In this document: one piece after another, positions 16,826 through 24,605 of the stretch | How the letters are laid out: every line of letters begins with the position of its first letter | Numbering within the stretch: the first letter of the stretch is position 1 | Assembly (NCBI RefSeq): GCF_019704555.1 | Contig: NZ_AP024745.1 | Location: 504,501-568,500, forward strand | Direction: 5' to 3' | Length of the DNA stretch: 64,000 nt | From: Actinoplanes sp. L3-i22 | GTDB lineage: Bacteria > Actinomycetota > Actinomycetes > Mycobacteriales > Micromonosporaceae | Program-made: the position numbers and the translations under genes | Notes under the pieces: model-generated | What the model saw: the letters and a program-made list of their open reading frames with translations, nothing else | The model's database searches: none | What the model was told of the DNA's origin: nothing

Positions 16826-18036
16826 TACTTGCAGTGCCAGAGGACGGGCTGGATCGCTGTGCTGGCGTCGTTGGACTGGCCGCCGATGGTTTGGCCGTTG
16901 TCGCTGATGGTATTGGCGATGTCGGCCAAGCCGTCCTGCGGGTTCGGCGGGGCCAGGCCCGGGAGCGGGACCAGGGTGTTGCCGGCCAGGAGTGTGGCGC
17001 CGCCCTGCTTGCTGATGCCGGTCAGCCAGCCCTGGGCGTTCAGCGCGTCGGCGCTCTTGTCGAGCTGGTCGATGAGCTCGGACTTGCCGGTGCGCAGGTT
17101 CCACCGGACGGCGTGGACCTCGCCCTGCGCCCGCTTCAAACCGGCCGCCTTGCCGGAGCCGGCCTCGTTGACCACGCCGGTCACCCAGTCGCCGCGGATG
17201 TGGAACAGGCGGCCCTCGACCTGCTTGCCGCCGCCCAGGTCGGGCAGGTCCAGCGCGTGGTGGGAGCCGTCCGGCAGCCACACGTAGGGCACCTTGTTGT
17301 CGAGCGTGCCGATCACGGTGCCGTCCTCGGCGATGTCCACCGCTGTCCCGGTCTGGCTGCCCTCGGGCATCGGCAGGCGGCGCGGGGTCGCGGTCTTCGA
17401 CGTCCAGAGCAGCGGGTAGGCGCCGTCATCTCCGACGATCGCGCCCTTGTTGTTGATCGCGGCGGTCGCCGCGCTCCCGGTGCCGGGGAGCTTGGTGACC
17501 TTGCCGTCGCTGTACACATAGGGCATCGAGGTGCCTTCCCCGATGAGGCTCCAGCCGACCGCGGTGCCGGTCGAGTTGACGTCGGTCAGCGACTCCTCGA
17601 GATCTCCGGGGAGCGGCACCTCCACGCTGACCCCGTCGTGCCACATGATCGCCTGGTATCCGCCGGCTTTCGGGTAGGACCGGCCGACGAAATACTTCCC
17701 CGTGGGGTCGCCGCTGGCGACCAGCGCCTGCAGGGCGCCATGCGGCACCGGCAGGGCCTCGATCGTGCAGCTCGTCGGGGCCTTCACCGCCGGGGCCGCC
17801 TTGGTCGCCGCTGTTTTGGACGCGGCCGGCTGGGTCGGTGTCGTGGCGCGCGACGTGTCGAACAGCAGGCCGCCGGCGACGACGGCGGTGACGGTCAGGG
17901 TGGCGGCTCCGGCGTAACCGGCGGTGCGGATCGCCCGTTTGCGGCGCGCGGTGGCGATCGCCAGCTGGATGTCCACGGACGAGGGGGAGCGGGGCTCGGT
18001 GTCGAGCGGTCGCAGCAGATCGAAGTCGGATGGCAT
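16825..18036 (-). CDS. Membrane-anchored beta-propeller-like protein, partner of SigE-type sigma factor
   Basis: This encodes 403 residues. A cytoplasmic N-terminus of about 38 residues (MPSDFDLLRPLDTEPRSPS, then basic ARRKRA) precedes one TM segment (about 39-60). The extracytoplasmic body repeats a motif of the type DxNxxGxAVGW, INNKGAIVGD, IAEDGTVIGT and ISDNGQTIGGQ, like HAF-type propeller repeats. The gene starts 9 bp after the sigma factor gene on the same strand. The topology resembles that of anti-sigma factors, but I see no zinc-binding anti-sigma motif, so a regulatory role is only suggested by coupling. Confidence 0.78.
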   Translation of the reverse strand: MPSDFDLLRPLDTEPRSPSSVDIQLAIATARRKRAIRTAGYAGAATLTVTAVVAGGLLFDTSRATTPTQPAASKTAATKAAPAVKAPTSCTIEALPVPHGALQALVASGDPTGKYFVGRSYPKAGGYQAIMWHDGVSVEVPLPGDLEESLTDVNSTGTAVGWSLIGEGTSMPYVYSDGKVTKLPGTGSAATAAINNKGAIVGDDGAYPLLWTSKTATPRRLPMPEGSQTGTAVDIAEDGTVIGTLDNKVPYVWLPDGSHHALDLPDLGGGKQVEGRLFHIRGDWVTGVVNEAGSGKAAGLKRAQGEVHAVRWNLRTGKSELIDQLDKSADALNAQGWLTGISKQGGATLLAGNTLVPLPGLAPPNPQDGLADIANTISDNGQTIGGQSNDASTAIQPVLWHCK

Positions 18037-18045
18037 GTCGGCTCC

Positions 18046-18549
18046 TCAGATCGTGGTGGCGAGCTCGGGCTCACCGAGCAGGCGTCGGAGGGTGGCGAGG
18101 CCGCGGGAGGTCTGGCTCTTGACCGTGCCGGCGGAACAGCCGAGCGCCGTCGCGACCTCGTCGACCGGCAGGTCGTAGAAGAACCGGAGCACGAGCACGG
18201 CCTGCTGCCGGCGCGGCAGGCGGGCCAGGGCCGCCCGGACGACCTGGCGATCCTCGGCGCCGCCGGACTCGACCGGTGGTGGCTCGGGTGCCTGCCAGAA
18301 CAGCCGGACCCGCGCCCAGGCCAGGCGTTTCTCGTCGACGAACGTGCGGACCAGCATCGTGCGCACGTAGGCGTCCAGGTGCTGGGCGGCGCTTGCCCGC
18401 CGCCACTTCAGGAACAGCGTGGTGATCGTTTGCTGCACCAGGTCGTCGGCACGGTGCTCGTCACCGGCGAGGAGGAACGCCATCCGTCTCAGCGCGGGTA
18501 ATCGCGCTGAGACGTACTCCGTGTACTCCTTCTCCGAGCCATCCAGCAT
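18046..18549 (-). CDS. RNA polymerase sigma factor, SigE-like ECF subgroup
   Basis: This encodes 167 residues. Region 2 is EYVSARLPALRRMAFLLAGDEHRADDLVQQTITTLFLKW, and region 4 is ALARLPRRQQAVLVLRFFYDLPVDEVATALGCSAGTVKS. I prefer the ATG at 18549 because GGAAGGG lies 7 nt upstream; in-frame ATG 18573 and GTG 18576 are alternatives that would add 8-9 residues. The following gene encodes a membrane-anchored protein that could sense an extracellular signal. The target regulon is not visible here. Confidence 0.9.
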   Translation of the reverse strand: MLDGSEKEYTEYVSARLPALRRMAFLLAGDEHRADDLVQQTITTLFLKWRRASAAQHLDAYVRTMLVRTFVDEKRLAWARVRLFWQAPEPPPVESGGAEDRQVVRAALARLPRRQQAVLVLRFFYDLPVDEVATALGCSAGTVKSQTSRGLATLRRLLGEPELATTI

Positions 18550-18836
18550 CGCGCTGCCCTTCCGTTGATTCATCACCCCTCAGACGGGCCCGGCGAGGCG
18601 TCCGGTTGTCATGCCATCCCGAGCAGTTTCGCCGATTTCTCGACACAGAGGACGGTCGGTCGCGGTGCGCGGATCGCGACGGTCCTGAGTGGAGTGGCGT
18701 GTTGCCCGGGGGGCCGACCGGAGGGTCGACCGGGTGTGGCGGAAGGCGGAACAACCGGGTGTCGGGGCGGTGGGGCGCTTGTGCGCTGGTGGGGCGGGGT
18801 TTGGGCACCGCAACCACCCGCGGACGTCGCCCTGGA

Positions 18837-18921
18837 GGGCCTCGCGTTCTGGGCGCGCCAGCGCCCTGCGAGGCCCGGAAGGGTCCCCGCGGGAGCGACG
18901 ATCAGTTATTGGCCGCAGCCG
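18837..18921. repeat. Complete copy of structured intergenic repeat with nested hairpins
   Basis: GGGCCTCGC (18837-18845) pairs perfectly with GCGAGGCCC (18868-18876), and its loop carries a second perfect stem, GGGCGC with GCGCCC. The right arm and the next 45 bases (18868-18921) recur at 1-54. The element lies 23 bp downstream of the marR stop codon on the minus strand, so it may act as terminator or mRNA 3'-end structure. The rest of 18577-18943 shows no gene. Confidence 0.75.
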
Positions 18922-18943
18922 AGGCAATAAAGAATTTGATCTT

Positions 18944-19417
18944 TTAGGCGCTGACCGCGGGCAAGATCTTCGCGGTGATCTCGCGGAGCTGATCGATCTC
19001 GGTCGGTGACAGTTGGTCGAAGATCAGGCGGCGGACCTCGGCGACGTGTCCGGGCGCGGCCGACTCCAGGACCGAATGGCCGGTGTCGGTGAGGCTGGCG
19101 ATCTGGCCGCGTTTGTCGAAGGCACAGGCCTTCCGGCAGATCCAGCCGCGCTGTTCCAGGCTGGCGACGGCGTGCGACAGGCGGCTCGTGGTGGTGCCGA
19201 CGCGACGGGCAAGATCGGTCATGCGCATCGAGCGGCCCGGTTCGGAGCTGAGCGTCGCGAGGATCTGGTAGTAGGCGTGCGGGATGCCGGCGTCGTCGCG
19301 CAGCTGCCGGTCGAGCGCGCTGGGCACCAACATCAACAGCTGGGTGAGATTGAGCCAGGCGGCCATCTCCGGGCTGCTGAGCCAGCGGGTGTCGGTCACC
19401 ACGGCATCCTGGGTCAT
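18944..19417 (-). CDS. MarR-family transcriptional regulator
   Basis: This encodes 157 residues. The winged helix includes SMRMTDLARRVGTTTSRLSHAVASLEQRGWI and the wing CAFDKRGQIASLTDTG. The N-terminal LTQLLMLVPSALDRQLRDDAGIPHAYYQIL forms the dimer helix of the family. It is the last gene of a coupled operon (4-bp overlap with the deaminase gene), and MarR-like boxes flank the ribA promoter, so it probably autoregulates the operon in response to a small aromatic or pyrimidine ligand (inference). Confidence 0.9.
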   Translation of the reverse strand: MTQDAVVTDTRWLSSPEMAAWLNLTQLLMLVPSALDRQLRDDAGIPHAYYQILATLSSEPGRSMRMTDLARRVGTTTSRLSHAVASLEQRGWICRKACAFDKRGQIASLTDTGHSVLESAAPGHVAEVRRLIFDQLSPTEIDQLREITAKILPAVSA

Positions 19418-19881
19418 GTCGTTTGCATCCCCATGACGTGGGCGTTGATATCGCGCACCGTGTCACCGAGGTCGGCGACCTCGATCACCTCGACGCCGCG
19501 GCCGAGCAGCGTCTCGACGCCGGTGCAGTCGGCGAAGTGCAGCGGCTCGCGCAGCGCCAGCACCACCCGGCGGATGCCGGAGGCGAGGATCAGCTCGGTG
19601 CACGAAATCGGACGCGACTTGCGGGTCGTGCACGGCTCGAGCGACGTGTAGAGGGTCGCGCCGAGCAGGTCGAAGCCGCGCCCGGCGAGCTTGGCGAGCG
19701 CCTCCTCCTCGGCGTGGAAGTGCGGGTCGGTCTCGCCGGTGTAGCCGGTCGCCATCGGGTTGCCGGCCGGGCCGACGATCACCGCGCCGACCGCGTAGTG
19801 GGTCGGGGACGGCGGGGAGAGCCGGGAGAGGTCGATGGCGGACCGTGTCCAGAAGCGGTCAGCCTCGGTGATCATCGTCAT
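19414..19881 (-). CDS. RibD-like pyrimidine/nucleotide deaminase
   Basis: This encodes 155 residues. It is a zinc-dependent cytidine/deoxycytidylate deaminase-fold enzyme: HAEE gives zinc ligand H56 and proton shuttle E58, and PCTTRKSRPISC gives ligands C84 and C94. Length matches the stand-alone deaminase domain of RibD, which deaminates the 2,5-diaminopyrimidine produced by GTP cyclohydrolase II. The spacing loop TTRKSRPIS differs from the canonical HxGRTPP of RibD, so the substrate may be different. It overlaps ribA and marR by 4 bp on either side. Confidence 0.85.
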   Translation of the reverse strand: MTMITEADRFWTRSAIDLSRLSPPSPTHYAVGAVIVGPAGNPMATGYTGETDPHFHAEEEALAKLAGRGFDLLGATLYTSLEPCTTRKSRPISCTELILASGIRRVVLALREPLHFADCTGVETLLGRGVEVIEVADLGDTVRDINAHVMGMQTT

Positions 19882-20534
19882 GCGGCACCGGTCAGGTCGA
19901 GGGTGTGTGCGGTGTGATCGCGCTTGGCAGCAAGGTACCGGGCGTTTGCTGCGGACAGGTGCACGCCGGTCCGAATCTGTTCAGTCACCTCGACACCGAG
20001 GTCACCGAGTTGCCCGGCCTTGTCCGGGTTGTTGCTGAGCAGCCGGATCCGGTCGACGCCGAGCGCGTGCAGCATCTGGGCGGCAGGGGTGTAGTCCCGC
20101 TCGTCCTCGGCGTGGCCCAGGGCGAGGTTCGCCTCGTAGGTGTCCAGGCCGGTGTCCTGCAGCGCGTAGGCGTCCAGCTTCGCGTAGAGGCCGATGCCCC
20201 GGCCCTCCTGGCGCAGGTAGAGCAGCACGCCGCCGGTCTCGGTGATGCGCTCGGCGGCCTCGCGCAGCTGCGGGCCGCAGTCGCAGCGCTGGCTGCCGAA
20301 GACGTCGCCGGTGAGGCACTCGCTGTGTGGTCGGACCAGCGGGTTCGTCGCGTTCTGCCAATCACCCAGGCCGAGCGCCAGGTGCTCACGGCCGTCGGCG
20401 AGGCCGATGAAGGTGAACACCTCGGCGGTGGTGCGGTAGCCGTCCGGGAATTCCAGCGGGACCGTCACCCGGGTGCGGATCCGAGCCGCCGGAGGCCTCA
20501 CCTGTGCCGCTGCCTGTCCGATCGTCATCGTCAT
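19878..20534 (-). CDS. ribA: GTP cyclohydrolase II
   Basis: This encodes 218 residues, the normal length for stand-alone RibA. It opens the imidazole ring of GTP to give the 2,5-diamino-6-ribosylaminopyrimidinone 5'-phosphate. Zinc ligands C73, C84 and C86 lie in SECLTGDVFGSQRCDC; RQEGRGIGL (from R108) holds catalytic and GTP-binding residues. I chose the ATG at 20534 because GGGGG precedes it by 5 nt. It heads the ribA-deaminase-marR operon. No other riboflavin gene is present, so it may feed a specialised pyrimidine or deazaflavin-like product rather than housekeeping riboflavin. Confidence 0.92.
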   Translation of the reverse strand: MTMTIGQAAAQVRPPAARIRTRVTVPLEFPDGYRTTAEVFTFIGLADGREHLALGLGDWQNATNPLVRPHSECLTGDVFGSQRCDCGPQLREAAERITETGGVLLYLRQEGRGIGLYAKLDAYALQDTGLDTYEANLALGHAEDERDYTPAAQMLHALGVDRIRLLSNNPDKAGQLGDLGVEVTEQIRTGVHLSAANARYLAAKRDHTAHTLDLTGAA

Positions 20535-20548
20535 CGCAACCCCCATGG

Positions 20549-20600
20549 TTGTTGAAGTTTCACCAACACTATTCGCCGGTTGCTCTTGAAACTTCAACAA
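20549..20600. promoter_or_regulatory. Paired MarR-type operators upstream of ribA
   Basis: TTGTTGAAGTTTCA (20549-20562) is the exact reverse complement of TGAAACTTCAACAA (20587-20600). Each half also contains a near-perfect palindrome of the form TTGAA-NN-TTCAA, the shape of MarR operators. The 24-bp interval should hold the ribA promoter, so both sites could be bound by the MarR encoded at the operon end. Confidence 0.75.
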
Positions 20601-20799
20601 GCAGGGGAGTGGGTTACATCACGAGGGATTCTCTCAACTCGGATTACTCGGCCGATGGGTCGTTCGGGACCGGCTCCGCCGTACGGCGAAATGGGCCAAC
20701 CGTGCCGGGGGATTCCGCAAGCGAACTCTATCCCTGATGGTGGGGTTGTCACCGTAGGTGACCATCGGGTCGACACCGTGGAACCCGGAGAGGCACTTC

Positions 20800-21852
20800 A
20801 TGATCAACCGCTCGCTCTCCCGGGTCCTCGCGCTGGCCGCGCTCCTGATCGTCACGCTGGCCGCGGTCGTCGCCGCCGGGCCGCCGACCTCCGCCGCGAC
20901 CCGCCCGCCACGGGTCTTCCGCAATCTTGCGTACGGCCCCGAGCAGCCCGCCGGCACCCACGGTCACCTGATCGACCTCTACCTGCCCGCGCAGCCGGCC
21001 ACGACGGCGGCGTACCCGTTGCTGATCGTGATGGGCGGCAGCGGCTGGCTCGCCGACGACGGCAAGGGCTACGCACCGGCGCTCGTCCCCTATTTCACCG
21101 CGCACGGCTTCGTGGTGGCCGGCGTCTCCACCCGCTCCAGCCTTCAGGCGAAGTTCCCGGCCCAGATGCAGGACGTGCAGGCCGCGATCCGATGGCTGGG
21201 CGTCAACGCCGGCCGCTTCGAGTTCGACCCGCGGCGGATGGCCGTGCTCGGCGACTCGTCCGGCGGCTGGACCGCGCTGATGGCCGGCTTCACCGGGACC
21301 GGCGTGCGCGCGGTTGTCGACCTCTACGCCCCGATCGACTTCCTCCGGATGGACCCGGACATGCGGCCCGGCGCGTGCGCGTCGTTCAACCGCGCGTTCC
21401 ACCTCGCGGAGTGTCACGCGGACGTGGCCTCACCGGAGTCGTCGCTGCTCGGCTGTCCGATTCTGACCTGCCCGGATCGGGTCGCCGAGGCCAATCCGAT
21501 CTTTCGGATCACGCCGTACGCGCCGCCGGTGCTGATCATCCACGGCACCGAGGACGGGCTGGTGCCGCTGTCGCAGAGCACGCAGCTCTTCGACGCGCTG
21601 GCCGCGGCCTCGGTGCCGACCACGTTCTACACCGTTCCCGGCGTGGGCCACAGCCGGGACATCGTGTCACCGCGGAAAGACCGGGCGTCGGTCCGGCATG
21701 CGGGGACGCCGCTGATGCCGGACCAGACCCATCCGACGTACGGGATGATCGAGGCTTTTCTTCGTGCCGCTTTCGTCTCGTCTTCTGTGTCGTCTTTTGT
21801 GTCGCTCAGCGGAACGGGGCCGGACCCGATCCGGTCAGCACTTCCCCGTTGA
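20800..21852 (+). CDS. Secreted alpha/beta hydrolase (esterase/lipase-like)
   Basis: This encodes 350 residues. A signal peptide covers about 1-32 (LAAVVAAGPPTSAA). The nucleophile elbow is GDSSGG, the acid is probably D in IIHGTEDGLVP and the histidine is in GVGHSRD, the catalytic order of alpha/beta hydrolases. Two extra cysteine pairs (GACAS, AECHA, LLGCPILTCP) suggest disulfides outside the cell. GGAGAGG lies 6 nt before the ATG. The 3' end overlaps the convergent gene 21806-22039 by 47 bp. Confidence 0.87.
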   Translation: MINRSLSRVLALAALLIVTLAAVVAAGPPTSAATRPPRVFRNLAYGPEQPAGTHGHLIDLYLPAQPATTAAYPLLIVMGGSGWLADDGKGYAPALVPYFTAHGFVVAGVSTRSSLQAKFPAQMQDVQAAIRWLGVNAGRFEFDPRRMAVLGDSSGGWTALMAGFTGTGVRAVVDLYAPIDFLRMDPDMRPGACASFNRAFHLAECHADVASPESSLLGCPILTCPDRVAEANPIFRITPYAPPVLIIHGTEDGLVPLSQSTQLFDALAAASVPTTFYTVPGVGHSRDIVSPRKDRASVRHAGTPLMPDQTHPTYGMIEAFLRAAFVSSSVSSFVSLSGTGPDPIRSALPR

Positions 21853-22039
21853 CCCGGGCGGTGCCGGACTTCCCGTTGTCGATCCGGATCGTCACGGTCT
21901 TGTCCTCGAGCCGCTCGTCCTCGAGCAGGCAGGTGCCGACCCAGCCGCCGTCCTCGGTGGTCCAGAGTTCGACGGCGGCGCGGAAGCTGCCGAGCTCGTC
22001 ACTGCTGATCTCGGCGGGGCCGGTGTAGGAGTCACTCAT
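21806..22039 (-). CDS. Small DUF4873-like protein
   Basis: This encodes 77 residues (MSDSYTGPAEISSDE...). It is a compact beta-rich protein with ELWTTEDGGWVGTCLLEDER and TVTIRIDNGKSGTARVNG, like the DUF4873 fold found alone or at the end of flavin monooxygenases. Function is unknown. The ATG at 22039 was chosen as the first that gives the family N-terminus. It overlaps the hydrolase gene tail to tail. Confidence 0.72.
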   Translation of the reverse strand: MSDSYTGPAEISSDELGSFRAAVELWTTEDGGWVGTCLLEDERLEDKTVTIRIDNGKSGTARVNGEVLTGSGPAPFR

Positions 22040-22218
22040 GCCCGCCAACTTTAGGGGGCGGGCGGTGCGCTCGGGTACCGCCGTACAGCCGCGGGTTTGA
22101 CCTGCTGTTTTTCTCCGGCTGCCGTTGTCTGGAACTGTTTCGCGGCCTACGATCTGCCCCGATGATCTTGGGGTCGCTTGACCGGTCATCCCGTTTTCGG
22201 TGGCTGGGAGAGTGGACG

Positions 22219-22506
22219 ATGAACAACGCCTACGCGTGGGGCATGGCCCTGACGGTCGTCGCGCAATCACTGCTTTCCGACTACGGCTGGATTCCGTTTC
22301 TCGTTCTGGTCGCGGCGTATATCGGGTTCGCTGTTGCCGACACGCGGGCGGTTCGGGCCGCGGGCTACCGCGCGTCGTTGATGCTGGCGCTCATGCTGGG
22401 CATCGTCTACCTGTGGATGCGGCCGAAGAAGACCGGCCAGGGGTACGTCATTCCGATCGTGGCGACGGTTGGCAGTCTGGGTGCGATCGCTCTCAAGGCG
22501 TTGTGA
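22219..22506 (+). CDS. Small membrane protein of unknown function
   Basis: This encodes 95 residues with three hydrophobic segments (about 4-22, 26-44, 52-68) and a fourth weaker one at the C-terminus (IPIVATVGSLGAIALKAL). GGGAGAG precedes the ATG at 22219 by 6 nt; an in-frame ATG at 22162 is possible but lacks a site. The 3' end overlaps the convergent gene 22493-22867 by 14 bp. I do not recognise the family. Confidence 0.6.
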   Translation: MNNAYAWGMALTVVAQSLLSDYGWIPFLVLVAAYIGFAVADTRAVRAAGYRASLMLALMLGIVYLWMRPKKTGQGYVIPIVATVGSLGAIALKAL

Positions 22507-22867
22507 AGTTCGGCGATTCCGCGGTCGCCTCGCGCTCGGCCCGCTCGCTACGGCGGACCATCAGTGTCGTCTCCACCACGAAGGTGACGATCGTCAGCGC
22601 GCTCGCGACGATCAGGCTGAGCAGCCCGACCGCGATGATCGCCGTGCCCGGGTCCTCCGGGCAGGAACCATCGGAGCACGAGGGCTGCGGCGTCATCGTG
22701 AGCAGCTCGAACACTCCCAGCAGGAGCACGGCGAGGGCCGCGGGCGGGGTGAGCCCGGCAAACCACAGCCGGGCCCGGCGGCTTGCCCACCACAGGCCCG
22801 TCCAGGCCAGGACGAGCAGCGCCGGGAGCTCCCAGTACCGCCACGGCAGGTCGAAGAAGAACGTCAC
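22493..22867 (-). CDS. Hypothetical membrane protein
   Basis: This encodes 124 residues from a GTG start, preceded by GAGAGGTGG. Hydrophobic segments are at about 10-28, 38-56 and 74-100. Between the last two lies a short loop with two cysteines (PSCSDGSCPEDPG), probably extracytoplasmic and disulfide-bonded. The tail is charged (RRSERAEREATAE). No family recognised. Confidence 0.65.
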   Translation of the reverse strand: MTFFFDLPWRYWELPALLVLAWTGLWWASRRARLWFAGLTPPAALAVLLLGVFELLTMTPQPSCSDGSCPEDPGTAIIAVGLLSLIVASALTIVTFVVETTLMVRRSERAEREATAESPNFTTP

Positions 22868-22915
22868 GCCCGGCTACCACCTCTCGGTATGCGATGTTCG
22901 GCGGCAACGCGACAG

Positions 22916-23350
22916 CTAAGCGCGGAGGAGGTGGGTCAGATCGGCGGCGAGTCCGGTCATCTGCTCCCCGGCCTCCAGCACGAACACCGCCCTGGCCGAC
23001 CAGGCGGTGTCGTCCCAGTCAGGGCCGGGCGCCCGCAGCGTCACGCCGAGCGACACATGGCCACGCCCGTCGTGCCGTGCGTCGAGGGTCAGCTCGCGCT
23101 CCATCGACTCCCAGGTCCGGGTGCCATCCCAACCCTGCCAGGCAGCCGCAAGGCCTGCCACGAAGCCGGACAACGTCGTCGATATGCCGGCGTAGGCCCC
23201 ATCGATCTTGGCGATGGTCGTCGCCGTCAGGCCGGCTTCGTGCAGCTCCGTCTCGGCCGTGTAGACGTAGCCGTCCCCGTAGGGATCTTGCGGCGGGTGG
23301 ACGACCCAGCGGGCACCGTCGGCCGCGCCCAAGACGAAAGGTTCCCTCAT
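22916..23350 (-). CDS. DUF6228-family-like protein
   Basis: This encodes 144 residues, soluble. The pattern WESMERELTLDARHDGRGHVSLGVTLR followed by W...ARAVFVLEAGEQMTGLAADL matches my recollection of DUF6228, a small actinobacterial family of unknown function often near polymorphic toxin or immunity genes. No catalytic residues are evident. Confidence 0.65.
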   Translation of the reverse strand: MREPFVLGAADGARWVVHPPQDPYGDGYVYTAETELHEAGLTATTIAKIDGAYAGISTTLSGFVAGLAAAWQGWDGTRTWESMERELTLDARHDGRGHVSLGVTLRAPGPDWDDTAWSARAVFVLEAGEQMTGLAADLTHLLRA

Positions 23351-23376
23351 GGCGAGGGAGTATTGCCGATTGCTGC

Positions 23377-23976
23377 TCAGTGGCGCTTCCGGAGCTCCGC
23401 CGGCACGTCCCCGACCGGGACGACTCGTGCGTCGCTCTGGTGATCGGGTGTTGCCCGGCCGATCGTCGCCCGCCCTCCGTGCGGCAGGGCGACGATGTAC
23501 TCCCAGGAGCCGTACTGGACCCGCGCCAACCCGGCGATTCCGCCGGTGTCCAACGCGGCCGCCACTGCGGCGCGTCCATCAACGATCTGATCCAGCCGGG
23601 CGTAGAACTTGGCCATCTGGGCGGCCGGGCCGCTGATCCACAGCCGGACATCGGCGCCGACGAGGAGAGCTGCGAGCAGTTCCTCGTGGAGCGGGCCTTC
23701 CTCAGCCTCCAGGACCTGATCATGGAGACGCTCCTGAACAGAGGGCAGCGTCGGGGCCGCTTCGCACTGCTGCCGGCAGGCTGGGCAAGCTTTGGCGTTT
23801 TCCGGGTGGAAGAGGGTTCGGTAGGCCACGACGCGGTGGTCAGGGAGCCCGCACAGGGTTCCGTCTCCGCGGTATGCGTGCTGCTTTTCAGGGGTGGCCT
23901 CGTCGACCGCCAGGCCGAATAGGGCGGGTTCGCGGGCCGTGTCAAATGACCAGTCGCTGCCATCTGAGGAAGTCAC
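23377..23976 (-). CDS. Hypothetical protein with cysteine-rich putative zinc site
   Basis: This encodes 199 residues. LCGLPDHRVVAYRTLFHPENAKACPACRQQC groups four cysteines and two histidines in the first 72 residues and could bind zinc. The second half has an EEGPLHEELLAALLVGADVRLWISG segment. It is 26 bp upstream of the DUF6228-like gene on the same strand and starts just left of the integration scar at 24005. No family recognised. Confidence 0.65.
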   Translation of the reverse strand: MTSSDGSDWSFDTAREPALFGLAVDEATPEKQHAYRGDGTLCGLPDHRVVAYRTLFHPENAKACPACRQQCEAAPTLPSVQERLHDQVLEAEEGPLHEELLAALLVGADVRLWISGPAAQMAKFYARLDQIVDGRAAVAAALDTGGIAGLARVQYGSWEYIVALPHGGRATIGRATPDHQSDARVVPVGDVPAELRKRH

Positions 23977-24004
23977 CCCGAAAAGACTACGGAAACGCTG
24001 CCAG

Positions 24005-24063
24005 GATCCATTGCACGCATTTTGCGCGAGGCGGCTCTTGGAGGCTCGTGTCCGCGCAGGTCA
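24005..24063. repeat. Diverged copy of the element's right-end sequence outside attL
   Basis: GATCCATTGCACGCATTTTG (24006-24025) is also found at about 37854-37873, 34 bp after the integrase stop. The following GCGGCT..GGAGGC and GCAGGTCA also have counterparts before the right repeat (up to 37956). The left copy is shorter. It lies outside the 67-bp direct repeat, where original chromosomal sequence would be expected, so it may be the scar of an earlier related element. Confidence 0.6.
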
Positions 24064-24064
24064 A

Positions 24065-24131
24065 CGGACGTTTCTGGTGATCGATAGAGTGCCCCCGGCA
24101 GGAATCGAACCTGCGACCTGCGGTTTAGGAA
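24065..24131. other. Left attachment site with 3' tRNA-Arg fragment
   Basis: It is identical to 37957-38023. Bases 24090-24131 are the 3' part of tRNA-Arg (discriminator base through the anticodon loop, minus strand) without the 5' half, so no tRNA can be made here. This is the displaced original tRNA end created by integration. Confidence 0.92.
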
Positions 24132-24456
24132 TGAGTTAGTCCAGAGTGGGGCGTTAGACCCCTTACCTGCGACTACGCGGGTCCGACCCGCCAGCGGAAG
24201 CCGTTCCGTTGCATCTCCTCTGCACACGGTGGAGGTTAGCGACCCGGCACGCACCGACCCAGCACTGTTCCACGGAACCGAGGGATTATGAGATCGAAAA
24301 CCGCAGTCGATCTACTGGCATAAACGTCCACCAAGCTGCGAAAAAGCTTGTCATGATCTGACAGCGTTCCACTGCCTTTGCGGACCTCATGCGGACTGAT
24401 TGCGGATTCTTCGATCTTGGTTGCGCCCTGCTCGCGCACCGCCCGCCCCGCAGCCC

Positions 24457-24481
24457 GCCGGCACTGACCGCCAGTGCCGGC
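24457..24481. terminator. 10-bp perfect hairpin in the AICE left end
   Basis: GCCGGCACTG (24457-24466) pairs exactly with CAGTGCCGGC (24472-24481) around a 5-nt loop. It would insulate the cargo gene at 24606 from chromosomal read-through. Confidence 0.5.
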
Positions 24482-24592
24482 ATTCGGTAACCCGCGGCAC
24501 CACCGCGCCCACCCTATTCGGTGGCAAGCCGCGAAGCGGCGCGGCAGTGGTTTGCCCCCTATGCAACCAGCAAACCTGTCGCACGGCGCCGC

Positions 24593-24598
24593 TAAACT
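24593..24598 (+). promoter_or_regulatory. -10 box of leaderless promoter for the repeat protein gene
   Basis: TAAACT ends 7 nt before the GTG at 24606, the leaderless spacing also seen at 3173 and 7717. No clear -35 box is visible. Confidence 0.5.
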
Positions 24599-24605
24599 TG
24601 GGCGC

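Larger units (their letters stand above)
24132..24605. other. Left end of the AICE, noncoding
   Basis: About 470 bases between the left att site and the repeat-protein gene have no convincing gene. They hold a perfect hairpin (24457-24481) and a smaller GCCGC/GCGGC hairpin near 24530. A minus-strand open frame runs through here into the repeat gene but has no sensible codon pattern. Confidence 0.6.

Noticed and set aside
16091-17287. Plus-strand open frame over the low-complexity region and the propeller gene
   Set aside because: It has no start signal, crosses tandem repeats and lies antisense to a supported gene.
24090-24131. Functional second tRNA-Arg
   Set aside because: Only the 3' half is present; the sequence after 24131 does not complete the cloverleaf.
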